A stretch of 64,000 bases of DNA from Kroppenstedtia eburnea (GTDB lineage: Bacteria; Bacillota; Bacilli; Thermoactinomycetales; DSM-45169). A program made the position numbers and the translations under genes. Below are positions 62,677-64,000 of this stretch, in pieces (the first letter of the stretch is position 1; the number at the start of each line of letters is the position of its first letter). The notes beneath the pieces were generated by a model. It did not search any database, was not told the DNA's origin, and saw nothing but the letters and a program-made list of their open reading frames with translations. The stretch lies in the NCBI RefSeq assembly GCF_013282215.1, contig NZ_CP048103.1:1240001-1304000 (forward strand), read 5' to 3'.

Positions 62677-62704
62677 CAATTTTGTCGCAAGTTAATTCAG
62701 TAGT

Positions 62705-62780
<76 letters not shown>

Positions 62781-62788
62781 TGCTTCGA

Positions 62789-62863
62789 GCGGATGTGGCT
62801 CAGTGGTAGAGCACCGCCTTGCCAAGGCGGGGGTCGCGGGTTCGAATCCCGTCATCCGCTCCA
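62789..62863 (+). tRNA. tRNA-Gly (GCC), CCA encoded
   Basis: 75 nt: acceptor GCGGATG with CATCCGC, D arm 'GCTCAGTGGTAGAGC', anticodon loop 'TTGCCAA' (GCC), T arm 'GGGTTCGAATCCC', ending TCCA. Confidence 0.97.
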
Positions 62864-62872
62864 TTTTTATAT

Positions 62873-62961
62873 GCCGGGGTGGCGGAATTGGTAGACGCAC
62901 GGGACTTAAAATCCCGGGGTGGAGATCCACCGTGTCGGTTCAAGTCCGACCCTCGGTACCA
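62873..62961 (+). tRNA. tRNA-Leu (TAA), CCA encoded
   Basis: 89 nt class II tRNA: acceptor GCCGGGG with CCTCGGT, anticodon loop 'CTTAAAA' (TAA), a long variable arm 'GGTGGAGATCCACC', T arm 'GGTTCAAGTCC', ending ACCA. Confidence 0.97.
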
Positions 62962-62988
62962 AACCAATTCCTCGCTTGATTCAAGAGA

Positions 62989-63015
62989 CCGCCACCTGTG
63001 CGGGCTTTTTTTGTT
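62989..63015 (+). terminator. Terminator after the tRNA cluster
   Basis: CCGC and GCGG with a 7-base loop, then GCTTTTTTT. Short stem but good T tract. Confidence 0.55.
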
Positions 63016-63180
63016 TTCAGGAAAACCGCCGGCGGGGGTCGTCAGACACTTGATGTTCGTGTAAAATGATTTTATATACAGGTGAGAGGAAAATGCCGGA
63101 AACCGATCCCAAGGACCGGTTTTTTTCTTAACCTGGGGACCAAACATATGTTGGCAGTCATTCCGAAAGGAGGAAGTGAA

Positions 63181-63849
63181 GTGACAGGCAATACCCATCT
63201 GGCACTGGGGTTGACAGCGGGAGCGGTTGCGGTGGGGGTGACCGGTGCAGGAAGTCATGTCTTGGAAGCCACGGGAATGGTGTTGGTCGCCTCCCTGGGC
63301 TCCCTCGTGCCGGATATCGATGAAGATGGCAGTCTGTTGAACAATCTGTTGTTCAAATCGATCCGTTATCGGTCGGCGGCCTTGGCTGTCGCCGGTGTCC
63401 TCTTTGCTCTGTTTGCGCTGCTTCAGGGGTTGGACTGGTGGATTTTCTTTTCGGGGATCTATGCAGTTGCGGTGGCGTTTATTCCCCACCGGAGTTTTAC
63501 TCATTCATTTTTATCCATGGGCATTGTCACTTGGATCACGTATCTGGCTCATCCTACCTACGCCGTGGCCATGGCTCTGGGATACTTCTCCCATCTCCTG
63601 GCAGATGCTGTCACGGTTGGAGGGGTTCCATTTTTCTGGCCTTGGAAACAGCGAATCGGCCTGAGAAATCTGGGGGTCCGGATCCGATCCGGTGACACGA
63701 TTGACAAGGTGACGGGGAAGATCTCCATGTACGGAGGGTGTGCCGCACTGATCTGGTTGCTTTTTCAGGAGACTTCCTTTGATACTTTCCTCAGCTCCGC
63801 CCTGCAACAGTTGGATACGGTGAAGGGTCTGTTCGGGTGGGGCGGATAA
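63181..63849 (+). CDS. YdjM-type membrane-bound metal-dependent hydrolase
   Basis: 222 residues from GTG 63181 behind AAAGGAGGAAG. Four or five membrane segments; 'GNTHLALG' at the start, 'SLVPDIDEDGS' (near 43), 'PHRSFTHSFL' (near 105) and 'GYFSHLLADAVTVGGVPFFWP' form the conserved His/Asp set of the LexA-binding, inner-membrane-associated hydrolase family. The substrate is unknown. Confidence 0.88.
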   Translation: MTGNTHLALGLTAGAVAVGVTGAGSHVLEATGMVLVASLGSLVPDIDEDGSLLNNLLFKSIRYRSAALAVAGVLFALFALLQGLDWWIFFSGIYAVAVAFIPHRSFTHSFLSMGIVTWITYLAHPTYAVAMALGYFSHLLADAVTVGGVPFFWPWKQRIGLRNLGVRIRSGDTIDKVTGKISMYGGCAALIWLLFQETSFDTFLSSALQQLDTVKGLFGWGG

Positions 63850-63868
63850 GAATCACGGAGGAGAAAAG

Positions 63869-64000
63869 ATGAGAAACAGAAAGAAATGGGTTCAACCTTG
63901 GCTGTGGTTGTGGATTGTGCTGCTGCTTGTCGGGTGTCAGAGCGGGGAATCGGCGGGGACAGGTGAAGTGGTGGAAGGTTTGAAACCCCCGGCCCAAGGG
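63869..64000 (+). CDS. Lipoprotein, N-terminal part (3' end outside window)
   Basis: 44 codons from ATG 63869 (GGAGGAG upstream). Basic start 'MRNRKKW', hydrophobic core 'LWLWIVLLLVGC' with lipobox cysteine near residue 23, then a Gly/Ser/Glu linker. The mature domain is cut off by the window edge, so the family cannot be named. Confidence 0.75.
   Translation, partial: MRNRKKWVQPWLWLWIVLLLVGCQSGESAGTGEVVEGLKPPAQG

Overview
The window looks like chromosome from a moderately GC-rich, endospore-forming member of the Bacillales. Thermoactinomycetaceae-type organisms (Kroppenstedtia, Melghirimyces, Desmospora and relatives) are my best guess, by inference and not by any database match. The reasons are the gene order of the backbone (malic enzyme, accDA, pfkA, pyk, fxsA, ytvI, citZ, icd, mdh, phoPR ... 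polA, mutM, coaE, gapB, nrdR, dnaB, dnaI), which follows the Bacillus subtilis order, together with high GC, frequent GTG/TTG starts and strong purine-rich ribosome binding sites.

Layout. 1-1.5 kb: the tail of one XRE regulator and a complete HTH-TPR regulator. 1.5-9.7 kb: an assimilatory sulfate reduction and siroheme block (sirB, yezD, cysH, sulfate permease, sat, cysC, sulfite reductase, DUF3906, SUMT, precorrin-2 dehydrogenase). It takes up sulfate, activates and reduces it to sulfide, and makes the siroheme needed by the last enzyme. 9.8-23.2 kb: central carbon metabolism (malic enzyme, GntR regulator, acetyl-CoA carboxylase carboxyltransferase, phosphofructokinase, pyruvate kinase, citrate synthase, isocitrate dehydrogenase, malate dehydrogenase). 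23.4-25.9 kb: phoPR.

25.9-53.5 kb: about 27.7 kb between phoR and polA, which are neighbours in B. subtilis. It holds an AT-rich beta-lactamase cassette (bla-blaR1-blaI) and an orphan immunity-like gene; a Pho-boxed pstSCAB1B2-phoU operon; a 1876-residue secreted Rhs/YD-repeat toxin with an AT-rich C-terminal tip and its likely immunity gene; a frameshifted gene; a LOG-family hydrolase; a cadC-cadA efflux operon; arylamine N-acetyltransferase; a glutamate-synthase-like oxidoreductase; an orphan csoR; a PCYCGC lipoprotein with an in-frame TGA at a CxxC cysteine; a membrane protein; a DUF3231 protein; and a transposon-like relic. 53.5-64 kb: backbone again (polA, mutM, coaE, lytic transglycosylase, gapB, nrdR, dnaB, dnaI), three tRNAs (Phe, Gly, Leu), a YdjM-type membrane hydrolase and the start of a lipoprotein.

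Most notable: (1) the PCYCGC lipoprotein reads through a TGA that gives a UxxC motif and is followed by a SECIS-like hairpin, so it is a candidate selenoprotein; (2) a dispersed family of intergenic inverted-repeat elements (six copies here) with nested stems, an optional sub-repeat of about 55 bp and compensatory stem changes; (3) an Rhs toxin tip/immunity exchange; (4) a terminator between yezD and cysH that suggests attenuation of the sulfate operon.
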